Below are positions 1 through 5,977 of a stretch of DNA of 11,674 bases, piece after piece. The stretch lies in NCBI GenBank assembly GCA_902495085.1, contig CABUWA010000054.1, forward strand, positions 1 through 11,674, in the 5' to 3' direction. The notes below the pieces were generated by a model. That model searched no databases and was not told where the DNA came from. It saw nothing but the letters and a program-made list of their open reading frames with translations. Source of the DNA: an uncultured Collinsella sp. (GTDB taxonomy: Bacteria > Actinomycetota > Coriobacteriia > Coriobacteriales > Coriobacteriaceae). Position 1 is the stretch's first letter; every line of letters begins with the position of its first letter. A program made the position numbers and the translations under genes.

Positions 1-81
1 ACCACCCTTAGTGGCCATACGGGCACGGAAGCCATGGGTCTTGGCACGCTTACGCTTATTAGGCTGATACGTACGCTTCAT
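1..81 (-). CDS. rpmH: 50S ribosomal protein L34, N-terminal part (cut by the window edge)
   Basis: Read on the minus strand from an ATG at 81-79, the frame gives 27 residues beginning MKRTYQPNKRKRAKTHGFRA, the very conserved start of L34, a small basic protein of the large ribosomal subunit (usually about 44 residues). The remaining C-terminus lies outside the window. A strong Shine-Dalgarno AGGAGGAA (complement of 88-95) sits 6 nt upstream of the start and fixes it. The gene diverges from the dnaA side, the classic rpmH | oriC | dnaA arrangement seen in many bacteria. In that arrangement rnpA, yidC and parAB usually follow on the same strand, but they are not visible here. The identification is secure despite the truncation. 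Confidence 0.97.
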   Translation of the reverse strand, partial: MKRTYQPNKRKRAKTHGFRARMATKGG

Positions 82-109
82 CTTAAGTTCCTCCTGCTGC
101 ATTTCGAGT

Positions 110-127
110 GTCCGCGGGGACGCGGAC
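110..127 (-). promoter_or_regulatory. Hairpin in the rpmH 5' leader
   Basis: GTCCGCG (110-116) and CGCGGAC (121-127) form a perfect 7-bp inverted repeat around a 4-nt loop. It lies between the predicted rpmH promoter and the rpmH ribosome-binding site, so it would fold in the leader RNA about 15 nt upstream of the Shine-Dalgarno sequence. There is no T-tract after it in either direction, so it is not a standard terminator. A role in mRNA stability or translational control is inference only. Confidence 0.55.
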
Positions 128-153
128 GCAGATATAGACACGTGAGCTTGAAG

Positions 154-183
154 ATTGTAGGGAAATCAATGTTCAAATGTCAA
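154..183 (-). promoter_or_regulatory. Sigma70-type promoter of rpmH
   Basis: On the minus strand there is a perfect -35 box TTGACA (complement of 178-183), an 18-nt spacer, and a -10 box TACAAT (complement of 154-159), which matches TATAAT in five of six positions. Transcription would start near position 147 and give a leader of about 65 nt before the rpmH ATG. This is the best-matching promoter seen in the window and fits a highly expressed ribosomal protein gene. Confidence 0.8.
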
Positions 184-280
184 GAAATCAAAGGTAAAAG
201 GTTGCGCAGTTCACACGGTTCCCCCATAAGCCAAGCTCGATTTAGCGGCGCATGGCAACTTTTCACGATATTTCATCGAG

Positions 281-289
281 TTTTCAACA
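281..289 (+). promoter_or_regulatory. DnaA box TTTTCAACA
   Basis: Exact copy of the local 9-mer consensus, with the extended context AGTTTTCAACAGG shared with the box at 334. It is a predicted DnaA binding site. Confidence 0.75.
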
Positions 290-294
290 GGTCA

Positions 295-312
295 TGTTGG
301 CAATGTTGAGAA
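295..312 (-). promoter_or_regulatory. Two abutting inverted DnaA-box-like sites
   Basis: On the minus strand, 304-312 reads TTCTCAACA (one mismatch to TTTTCAACA) and 295-303 reads TTGCCAACA (two mismatches). The sites touch with no spacer, a tandem arrangement compatible with cooperative DnaA binding. The second is the weaker. Confidence 0.5.
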
Positions 313-333
313 CTTTTCGTCGGTTTTCCAAAG

Positions 334-342
334 TTTTCAACA
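334..342 (+). promoter_or_regulatory. DnaA box TTTTCAACA
   Basis: Second exact copy in the left arm, in the context AGTTTTCAACAGG. It is followed directly by an inverted one-mismatch copy (345-353, TTTTGAAAA). Confidence 0.75.
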
Positions 343-426
343 GGTTTTGAAAAGTTGTCGAAAGATGAGAAACATTGCACGGTGAGCTACTATTTGTTCG
401 AAACCTTTTGGAAGATTGCGAGTGGC

Positions 427-1779
427 ATGTCTGACGACTTTTACACCATGGTCGATTCCGGAGACCCGGCACCCGACAACGAGCACATCACCGGCGTGCG
501 CGAAGAGCGTGCGGAAGGCGAGCAGACGACCACGCAGGGGCCGAAAGCCATGTACGCTGCGCGCATCGCCGTCTATGACGACATGTTGTCGACACCGCGT
601 GTGATCGTCATTGATCCGCAAGATGTCCGCACGTATTTGGAAGAGACGACCAACACCGTCTACCAGTGCATGAAAGAACAAGGCGGCCATATCTCGCTCA
701 TGGTCATCCGCGAGATTGTCGAAAACTTTATCCACGCGCACTTTGCCGAGCCCATCATCTCGATTCTGGACGGCGGAGACACCATCCGCTTTGCCGATCA
801 AGGACCAGGCATCGACGACAAGGAACGCGCTTTCGACTTTGGCGTTACCAGCGCAAACAGCAAGATGAAGCGCTATATCCGTGGAACCGGAGCAGGGTTT
901 CCCATGGTGCAGGAGTATTTGGAAAACGCCGGCGGTGCCGTATCCATCGAGGACAACATGGGCAACGGCACCGTGGTTACGGTAAGCCTGAACCCTAAAC
1001 GCGTGCAGGAAATCGAGCGTGCCGGCGGACGCGGCGCTGCCGTGCGGCCCGAGACGGAACAGCCCACATATCCCCTGCCGGGAGCTTTTGCGCAGCAGCC
1101 CATGGCAACGCAGCAGATGCAGCCCCCCGTGGGACAGATGCAGCAGCCCGGAATGCTACCTACACAAGAACCCCGGGCGGCATCGATGTCGATGCCGACA
1201 AACACGCCAGAGACCATGCCGCTGGCGGATCAGGATGCAGCAGCAATGCAGCAGGCGACGGGGGCGCCGGGTGGCCAGCAAATGGGCTATCAGCCGTACC
1301 AACAGGGATATCCATATCAGCAGATGCCGCCACTGGGGTATGGCCAGCAGTTCCCGCAGCAGTACCAGCAGGGATATCAGCAGCCGTACCAGCAGATGCC
1401 GCAGCAGCAGTACAACCCCTGGGCCCAGCAGATGCCTCCGCAGCCTTACCAACAGTGGCCTCAAAGTTTTCAACAGCAAATGCCGCCGATGCAGAGTTCT
1501 CAACAACCAGCAGCTCAAATGATGTATCCTAATGCAGCAAATCAGTATGCGCAGCCACAACCGGACGTGTTCGTAAGCGATCGCGGCAACGCCGCGCTGG
1601 GCTATCTGGCGCAAAATCAAGCGTGCGGTGCAACCGATCTGGCGAGGGCGTTTGGAAACTCGGCCCCCACTTGGTCACGCACGCTCAATGACTTGGCGCA
1701 GGCCGGCTTGGTCATCAAGCATGGCCAGAAATACCATCTGACCGAACTCGGCGCCGCTCGCGTGCGAGCTCAGAGCTAA
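427..1779 (+). CDS. GHKL-type ATPase with Gln/Pro/Met-rich linker and C-terminal winged helix, origin-associated
   Basis: The 450-residue product has three parts. Residues about 45-190 form a histidine-kinase/SpoIIAB-like ATP-binding domain: N-box ExxxNxxHA with E96, N100 and H103; G1 box DQGPGI at 124-129; G2 box GTGAGFPMV at 153-161; and GNGT at 179-182. No dimerisation/phosphoacceptor His helix, sensor or receiver is visible, so it is not a complete histidine kinase. Residues about 210-380 are low complexity, rich in Gln, Pro, Met, Tyr and Gly. Residues about 385-450 look like a winged helix (helix-turn-helix, then HLTELGAARV), suggesting DNA binding. There is no signal peptide or membrane segment. 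Start: ATG 427 has a weak GGAAG at 410-414; a TTG at 355 would add 24 residues but overlaps the DnaA-box region. The stop is 15 bp before dnaA, implying co-transcription. Its function is unknown; control of initiation or of dnaA expression is inferred from position. Confidence 0.88.
   Translation: MSDDFYTMVDSGDPAPDNEHITGVREERAEGEQTTTQGPKAMYAARIAVYDDMLSTPRVIVIDPQDVRTYLEETTNTVYQCMKEQGGHISLMVIREIVENFIHAHFAEPIISILDGGDTIRFADQGPGIDDKERAFDFGVTSANSKMKRYIRGTGAGFPMVQEYLENAGGAVSIEDNMGNGTVVTVSLNPKRVQEIERAGGRGAAVRPETEQPTYPLPGAFAQQPMATQQMQPPVGQMQQPGMLPTQEPRAASMSMPTNTPETMPLADQDAAAMQQATGAPGGQQMGYQPYQQGYPYQQMPPLGYGQQFPQQYQQGYQQPYQQMPQQQYNPWAQQMPPQPYQQWPQSFQQQMPPMQSSQQPAAQMMYPNAANQYAQPQPDVFVSDRGNAALGYLAQNQACGATDLARAFGNSAPTWSRTLNDLAQAGLVIKHGQKYHLTELGAARVRAQS
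1467..1505 (+). promoter_or_regulatory. Pair of DnaA-box-like sites inside the ATPase gene
   Basis: An exact TTTTCAACA (1467-1475) and a one-mismatch TTCTCAACA (1497-1505) lie in the same orientation, exactly 30 bp apart, within the Gln-rich coding region. The first also has the AGTTTTCAACAG context of the intergenic boxes. Since the boxes encode Ser/Phe-Gln-Gln, chance creation in CAA/CAG-rich DNA is possible, but codon choice here is AT-richer than in the CAG-dominated repeats just upstream. Confidence 0.5.
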
Positions 1780-1794
1780 AGAACGGGAGAGACA

Positions 1795-3519
1795 GTGGAC
1801 GAGGAAGCAAGCATCATCCTGGGGGATGCCATCGCCTTTTGCCAGCGCGACGGCCAAGATGCACGCCTCATCAACATGCTGGGGCAATCGCGCGCCATAA
1901 GCCTGACCGAAGATACGCTCACGATCGAGGCCCCCTCGCGCTTTGCCATCGCGCAGCTCAAAAAGCATCAGCCGACCATTGAGGCCTATCTGGAAGAAAT
2001 CGCCTTTGCACCGATTGCGCTCGACATCGTGGCACCGCAAGGCGCCGCGACGGAATCCGCTGCCGCGACGGCGCCCGCCACGGCTCCCGCCGCTTCCCCG
2101 GCGGTGCCGGCCTCCGCAGGCGACGTGCCGATAATCGAGCACCAGCACAGTGATGTTTCCCGTGAAACCATGGCACCGTTGCCGACCGCGGCGGCGACGT
2201 CAACGAACGCACCCGTCACGCACATGCCCATCGCTCACGACGCGGCGGCGGGCGCGGATTCGGGCATTGCAATCAAGAACACGCTCTCGGCCGATGATTT
2301 TCGTCGCATGATGAACCAGATGAAGGGCGGAGCGCCGACTAAATCCACGCAAGCTGCGACCCCCGCTTCACCCGTGCCAGCACCGACCGTGCCGGCCGAG
2401 CAGAATACGGATGGAGCCCCGCTCGCCGCGAACTCAAAATTTACCTTTGAGAACTTTGTCTACGGCCCCGAGAACAGCCATGCCTATCGCTCGGCACTCA
2501 AGTTTGCCGCCCTCGCGGACGAGCGCGGCACATGCACATCGCTGTTCATCTACGGCAAATCGGGCCTGGGCAAGACGCACCTGTTGCTTGCCATCAAAAA
2601 CGAGCTCGCCGAGAAGTCGCCCGAGATCAAGGTCAAGTATGCCAACTCCCAGGCATACCTGGACGACCTGATGACCGAGTTCGACCGCCAAAAGAAGAGC
2701 AACGCCCCCATCATGCAGGCGTACCACGGCGTGGACGTGCTCATCATCGATGACATCCAAAACATCATCGGCAAGCGCGCGAGCGTGGACTACTTTTTCC
2801 AGCTCATGGACGAGTTCATCCGCAACAACAAGAAGGTCGTCATCGCGGCAGACCGCGCCCCCAAGGACCTGAGCATGGACGAGCGTCTGACCAGCCGCTT
2901 CAACGCCGGCATGCTCTGCCTGGTCGCAGAGCCCAGCTACGAGATGAAATACAAGATCTTGCAGCGCTATTACGAGAACACCATCGTCGCCGCTCCCGAG
3001 GCAGGCGACGACTCGCTGCTGGCGGCCTACGGGGGCGACGGCGGGCACCTGACCGATGAGCACTTTAAGCACATGGCCGAGGTCTCGGGCACCAACATCC
3101 GCGAACTCGAGAGCTTCTGCGAGCGCTGCGCCGGCGAGGCGGGCGACCGCGAGCGCGAGGGCGGGGAGCTCACCTTTGACGATATCGACGCCATCGCCAG
3201 CCAGTACTTCGACACATCGGCCAAAAAGATCAACGTGCAAACGGTTCAGTCCGTCATCGAAGAGCAGTACGGCGTGACGCACGAGGAGCTCATCGGCCCG
3301 CGTCGCAACGCCAATATCGCCAAAGCACGCCATATCGCCATCTACCTGGCCATCGAGATGTGTGAGATGACGACCACGGCGGTAGGCGCCGAATTTGGCA
3401 ACCGCAACCACTCGACCGTCAGCACGAGCTACAAAAAGGTCCAGAAGATGATCCAGGAAGACCGCACCGTCACCGAAGACCTCAAGTCGCTGCGCGATAA
3501 AATTACACTGCGCTCGTAG
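1795..3519 (+). CDS. dnaA: Chromosomal replication initiator DnaA
   Basis: DnaA binds oriC boxes, melts the unwinding element and helps recruit the helicase. The 574-residue product is longer than the usual ~450. Domain I spans about 1-80. Domain II is a long Ala/Pro-rich, presumably disordered linker (about 81-212). The AAA+ domain III carries Walker A GKSGLGKT (254-261), Walker B LIIDD (316-320), sensor 1 around 348-356, and a box VII segment with the Arg-finger candidate R368. The DNA-binding domain IV (about 485-574) has the signature region around 505-542. Its recognition loop reads GNRNHSTV rather than the usual GGRDHTTV, so the Asp and first Thr that contact bases in E. coli are Asn538 and Ser540. 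The GTG start at 1795 is supported by GGGAG at 1785-1789. There is no separate promoter room (15-bp gap), so expression probably comes from upstream of the ATPase gene. Confidence 0.98.
   Translation: MDEEASIILGDAIAFCQRDGQDARLINMLGQSRAISLTEDTLTIEAPSRFAIAQLKKHQPTIEAYLEEIAFAPIALDIVAPQGAATESAAATAPATAPAASPAVPASAGDVPIIEHQHSDVSRETMAPLPTAAATSTNAPVTHMPIAHDAAAGADSGIAIKNTLSADDFRRMMNQMKGGAPTKSTQAATPASPVPAPTVPAEQNTDGAPLAANSKFTFENFVYGPENSHAYRSALKFAALADERGTCTSLFIYGKSGLGKTHLLLAIKNELAEKSPEIKVKYANSQAYLDDLMTEFDRQKKSNAPIMQAYHGVDVLIIDDIQNIIGKRASVDYFFQLMDEFIRNNKKVVIAADRAPKDLSMDERLTSRFNAGMLCLVAEPSYEMKYKILQRYYENTIVAAPEAGDDSLLAAYGGDGGHLTDEHFKHMAEVSGTNIRELESFCERCAGEAGDREREGGELTFDDIDAIASQYFDTSAKKINVQTVQSVIEEQYGVTHEELIGPRRNANIAKARHIAIYLAIEMCEMTTTAVGAEFGNRNHSTVSTSYKKVQKMIQEDRTVTEDLKSLRDKITLRS
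2154..2169. promoter_or_regulatory. parS: Probable parS (ParB-binding) site inside dnaA
   Basis: The 16-mer TGTTTCCCGTGAAACC matches the widespread parS consensus TGTTTCACGTGAAACA at 14 of 16 positions, differing at positions 7 and 16. It keeps the near-palindromic GTTTC/GAAAC arms. It lies in the part of dnaA coding for the disordered domain II linker (Val-Ser-Arg-Glu-Thr, residues 121-125), where protein constraint is low. parS sites cluster near the origin in most bacteria with chromosomal ParABS. No other comparable site was noticed in the window. Confidence 0.7.
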
Positions 3520-3527
3520 GGAAATAG

Positions 3528-3572
3528 AGACACCTGTTGAAAACTTGTCGAAACCACGGGCATAAGGTGTCT
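3528..3572. repeat. 8-bp inverted repeat enclosing a DnaA box
   Basis: AGACACCT (3528-3535) and AGGTGTCT (3565-3572) are perfect inverted copies separated by 29 nt. The enclosed DNA contains most of the exact inverted DnaA box at 3535-3543. The structure begins 9 bp after the dnaA stop codon and has no following T-run, so it is not a typical intrinsic terminator. Confidence 0.5.
3535..3543 (-). promoter_or_regulatory. DnaA box TTTTCAACA, inverted
   Basis: TGTTGAAAA on the plus strand is the exact complement of the local box consensus and carries the same AGTTTTCAACAGG flank (read on the minus strand). It lies 16 bp after the dnaA stop codon. Confidence 0.75.
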
Positions 3573-3710
3573 AAAACCCAACCCGCGGTGATGAAAAGTT
3601 TTGCGCAGGTTTTGAACGTGGAAAACCACCCCTGTTGCACACAGGTTGCTGTCGATTCTCTTTCTGGGTCTGACCTGCGTCTTTGGGAGTAATCAACAGT
3701 TTCGTCAGTG

Positions 3711-3725
3711 CTATTACTATTATTA
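3711..3725. promoter_or_regulatory. DnaA-trio-like triplets in the DNA unwinding element
   Basis: Five consecutive in-register triplets CTA-TTA-CTA-TTA-TTA fit the complement of the DnaA-trio motif (3'-[G/A]A[T/A]-5') described for bacterial origins. They follow a weak DnaA box (3690-3698) and a 12-nt GC-richer spacer, and lead into a very AT-rich tract with an AGATAT/ATATCT inverted repeat (3726-3739). This is the best candidate for the first melted DNA at the origin. Confidence 0.65.
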
Positions 3726-3757
3726 AGATATTTATATCTATAGAAAGGTATTAAAAG

Positions 3758-4861
3758 ATGAAGTTCACCGTCAGCCAGAGCTCGCTTACACAAGCCATCG
3801 GCGTCGTTATGAAGGGTGTCGCTTCGGCATCCACCCTTCCCATCCTGTCGGGCGTGCTCGTCAAGGCGCAAGACGGCATCTTGGAATTCCAGACCTCTAA
3901 CTACACCATCTCGATCCGTCATCGCATCGCGGCGCATGTCGAAGAAGAGGGCGAGATGGTTATCCCCTGTAAGATGCTCTCCAATATCACCAAGACTCTC
4001 CCCGATGCCCCGGTCACCTTTGAGCTGTCCGAGCGCCAGGTGCTGATCAGTTGCGAGAAGAGCTCGTTCCGCCTGAACACGCTCGATGCCAATGACTTCC
4101 CCGAGTTTCCGGCCTATGCCATCGAGAGCGCCGTGGAACTGCCGACCGATATCTTGTCCGAAATGGTCGGCCGCGTGTGGCGCGTCACCTCGACCGACAA
4201 GGCCCGCCCCATCCTGGGCGGCGTGCACATGAAGGTCGAGAACAACACCGTGCGCCTGGTGGCGACCGATTCCTTCCGCTTGGCCGTGTGCGATACGCAG
4301 GTCGAGACCTCGACCCTCGAGGGCTCCTTTGAGCTCAACGTTCCGGCCGACGCCTTTAACGACGCGCTGAACATCATGGCCAGCCAGGCGACCATCATGA
4401 TCGGGGCTACCGACACCCAGGTCGTCTTCGAGGCCGGCAACACCACCTACGTGTCTCGCCGCATCGAGGGCGTGTACCCCAACTACAAGCAGCTCATCCC
4501 CGATTCGTGCGTGACGAGCGTCAAGATTGACGTCGCCGCCTTTAACGCCGCCCTCAAGCGCGTGGCCGTTATCGCGAGCGCCAACCCCGCTGTCAAGTTC
4601 GAGATCGATGTCGAGAACGGGCAGATGGGCCTGTCCTCCATTTCCAATGACCAGGACCTTGCGCAGGAGACGATCGATGTCGAGGCCGAGGGCGAGTCGG
4701 GTACCATCGCCTTCAACTACCACTACATCTTCGGCTGCCTCAATGCCCTGTCCAAGGAGAAGGAGATCACGCTGGAGCTCAAGAGCTACTCGCAGGCGGG
4801 CATCTTCAAGTCCTACGACAAGATCAACTACCTGTACCTGGTTATGCCGGTCCGCATCTAG
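3758..4861 (+). CDS. dnaN: DNA polymerase III beta subunit (sliding clamp)
   Basis: DnaN forms the dimeric ring that tethers the replicative polymerase to DNA and serves as a docking platform for repair and replication factors. The 367-residue length is typical (about 366), and three repeated clamp domains are expected at about 1-120, 125-245 and 246-367. Recognisable elements are the start MKFTVSQSSLTQAI, the central motif RRIEGVYPNYKQLIP and the C-terminal LVMPVRI, equivalent to the usual MPMRL-type ending that lines the hydrophobic binding pocket. The ATG at 3758 is preceded by AGAAAGG (3742-3748) at good spacing. It starts directly after the presumed unwinding element and is followed 9 bp later by recF, so dnaN, recF and the next gene are likely one transcript. 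Confidence 0.98.
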   Translation: MKFTVSQSSLTQAIGVVMKGVASASTLPILSGVLVKAQDGILEFQTSNYTISIRHRIAAHVEEEGEMVIPCKMLSNITKTLPDAPVTFELSERQVLISCEKSSFRLNTLDANDFPEFPAYAIESAVELPTDILSEMVGRVWRVTSTDKARPILGGVHMKVENNTVRLVATDSFRLAVCDTQVETSTLEGSFELNVPADAFNDALNIMASQATIMIGATDTQVVFEAGNTTYVSRRIEGVYPNYKQLIPDSCVTSVKIDVAAFNAALKRVAVIASANPAVKFEIDVENGQMGLSSISNDQDLAQETIDVEAEGESGTIAFNYHYIFGCLNALSKEKEITLELKSYSQAGIFKSYDKINYLYLVMPVRI

Positions 4862-4870
4862 CGCTGCGCC

Positions 4871-5977
4871 ATGACCATGTTCGCCCGCGATCTTTCCGTC
4901 GCGCACTACCGCAGCTTCGATAGCTATCGCCTTGCTCTGGACGAGGGCGTGACGATACTTGCGGGACCCAACGCGGCGGGAAAGACCAATCTCATAGAGG
5001 CGCTGCAGCTGCTGACGAGCGGCGCCTCGTTTAGGCATCCGACCGCAGCCGAGCTCGTCCATGACGGCGTGGGCTCGTGCAAGGCCGAGCTGAGGCTCGA
5101 GGGCGACGGCCGCGTGCTTGATATGGGATTGAGCGCGGAGGACGGTAAACGCTCGTTTAGCCGCAACGGCAAGAGATGCTCTGCCGCCGGTGTGCGCGGG
5201 GTTCTGCCGAGCGTGCTGTTTTGCCCCGACCATCTGGACATGGTTAAGCGAGGCGCCAGTGTGCGCCGCGCCGCCCTCGATGACTTTGGCATGCAACTGA
5301 GCGCACGCTATGCCGATCTTGCGAGCACCTATGGGCGCTGCGTGACTCAGCGTAACGCCTTGCTCAAGGAGACCTGGTGCTGCCGCGAGATGCTCGGCGC
5401 GTGGAACGATTCGATTGCCCGCGCGGGCTCGGCCCTGCTCGTGCACCGGTTGGCCCTGCTCGACCGGCTGGCGGGCCATGTGCGCACTGCCTACGGGCAA
5501 GTGGCGTCCGGCGAGGCTGCCAACGTGGCCTATACGTCTACGCTGGGGGATTTGCCCCAGGTCGAGGATCGCGAAGAGCTGAAGGGCTGGGCGTACGAGC
5601 GCATGCTGGCTGCCCTTGATGAGCACGCCGACGAGGAAATTCGCCGCGGCGTGACGTTGGTGGGACCGCATCGCGATGAGATTGAGTTTACCGTAGCGGG
5701 TCGTTCCGCTCGTTCGTTTGCCAGCCAAGGTCAGCAGCGAACGTTGGTGCTGGCCTGGAAGGTGGCGGAGGTGGCCGTGGCTCGCGATGTCCTGGGCACC
5801 GCCCCGCTGCTGCTTTTGGACGACGTGATGAGCGAACTCGACGGCGAACGCCGCGGTGCTTTCCTGCGGCTGATCGGCGATGATATCCAGACGGTCATAA
5901 CCACGACCAACTTGGGGTACTTTACCGATGACCTGCTTGATCGAGCCAAGGTGGTGAGCATGGGTGAGACGTGCTAA
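4871..5977 (+). CDS. recF: DNA replication and repair protein RecF
   Basis: RecF is an SMC-like ABC ATPase that acts at single-strand gaps with RecO and RecR to load RecA and support fork restart. The 368-residue length is normal. Walker A GPNAAGKT is at 32-39, the RecF-typical GPHRDE at 265-270, the ABC signature SQGQQR at 285-290 and Walker B LLLLDD followed by VMSELD at about 313-324, so all nucleotide-binding parts are present. The start is uncertain: ATG 4871 and ATG 4877 are in frame, and neither has a visible Shine-Dalgarno sequence. Translation may depend on coupling to dnaN, which stops 9 bp upstream. The 3' end overlaps the next gene by 14 bp, indicating a tight operon. Confidence 0.97.
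   Translation: MTMFARDLSVAHYRSFDSYRLALDEGVTILAGPNAAGKTNLIEALQLLTSGASFRHPTAAELVHDGVGSCKAELRLEGDGRVLDMGLSAEDGKRSFSRNGKRCSAAGVRGVLPSVLFCPDHLDMVKRGASVRRAALDDFGMQLSARYADLASTYGRCVTQRNALLKETWCCREMLGAWNDSIARAGSALLVHRLALLDRLAGHVRTAYGQVASGEAANVAYTSTLGDLPQVEDREELKGWAYERMLAALDEHADEEIRRGVTLVGPHRDEIEFTVAGRSARSFASQGQQRTLVLAWKVAEVAVARDVLGTAPLLLLDDVMSELDGERRGAFLRLIGDDIQTVITTTNLGYFTDDLLDRAKVVSMGETC

Larger units (their letters stand above)
160..353. other. oriC: Left arm of oriC: DnaA-box cluster between rpmH and the ATPase gene
   Basis: This non-coding stretch separates the divergent rpmH and dnaA-side genes. It contains two exact TTTTCAACA 9-mers (281-289 and 334-342), a one-mismatch inverted copy (304-312), a two-mismatch inverted copy directly abutting it (295-303) and a one-mismatch inverted copy at 345-353. 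The clustering, the position beside dnaA, and the recurrence of the same 9-mer in the dnaA-dnaN spacer support a bipartite origin of the Bacillus type, with box clusters on both sides of dnaA. The consensus differs from the E. coli TTATCCACA at positions 3 and 6. A promoter for the downstream ATPase-dnaA unit should also lie in this region; I could not identify a convincing one. Confidence 0.8.
3520..3757. other. oriC: Right arm of oriC with unwinding element, dnaA-dnaN spacer
   Basis: This 238-bp spacer holds an exact inverted DnaA box next to the end of dnaA (3535-3543), a weaker inverted site (3633-3641, two mismatches), a weak direct site TAATCAACA (3690-3698) and an AT-rich segment (about 3707-3757) leading into dnaN. 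With the cluster upstream of the ATPase gene it makes a bipartite origin that encloses two genes, the ATPase gene and dnaA. Several short inverted repeats are also present, such as GGTTTT 3608-3613 with AAAACC 3622-3627, and CCTGT 3631-3635 with ACAGG 3641-3645. No convincing terminator for dnaA or promoter for dnaN was seen. Confidence 0.78.

Noticed and set aside
388..393. TACTAT as a -10 element for the ATPase-dnaA unit
   Set aside because: No acceptable -35 box at 16-18 bp and no extended -10 motif, so a promoter call is not supported.
355..426. Upstream TTG start adding 24 residues to the ATPase protein
   Set aside because: It would begin inside the DnaA-box region and the 17-bp arm repeat, has no Shine-Dalgarno sequence, and the added residues do not look like part of the domain. 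ATG 427 is preferred, although its own ribosome site is weak.
728..736. TTATCCACG, one mismatch to the E. coli DnaA box
   Set aside because: It lies in the N-box codons of the ATPase domain where protein constraint explains it, and the local box consensus is TTTTCAACA.
1320..1460. CAG-rich tandem repeat as a possible CRISPR or microsatellite
   Set aside because: The repetition is irregular, stays in frame and encodes the Gln/Pro/Tyr linker; there are no equal-length spacers.
3503..5728. 741-residue open frame on the minus strand across dnaN and recF
   Set aside because: It is antisense to two unmistakable genes, lacks recognisable domains and reflects high-GC codon bias; the same holds for other long antisense frames in dnaA, gyrB and gyrA.
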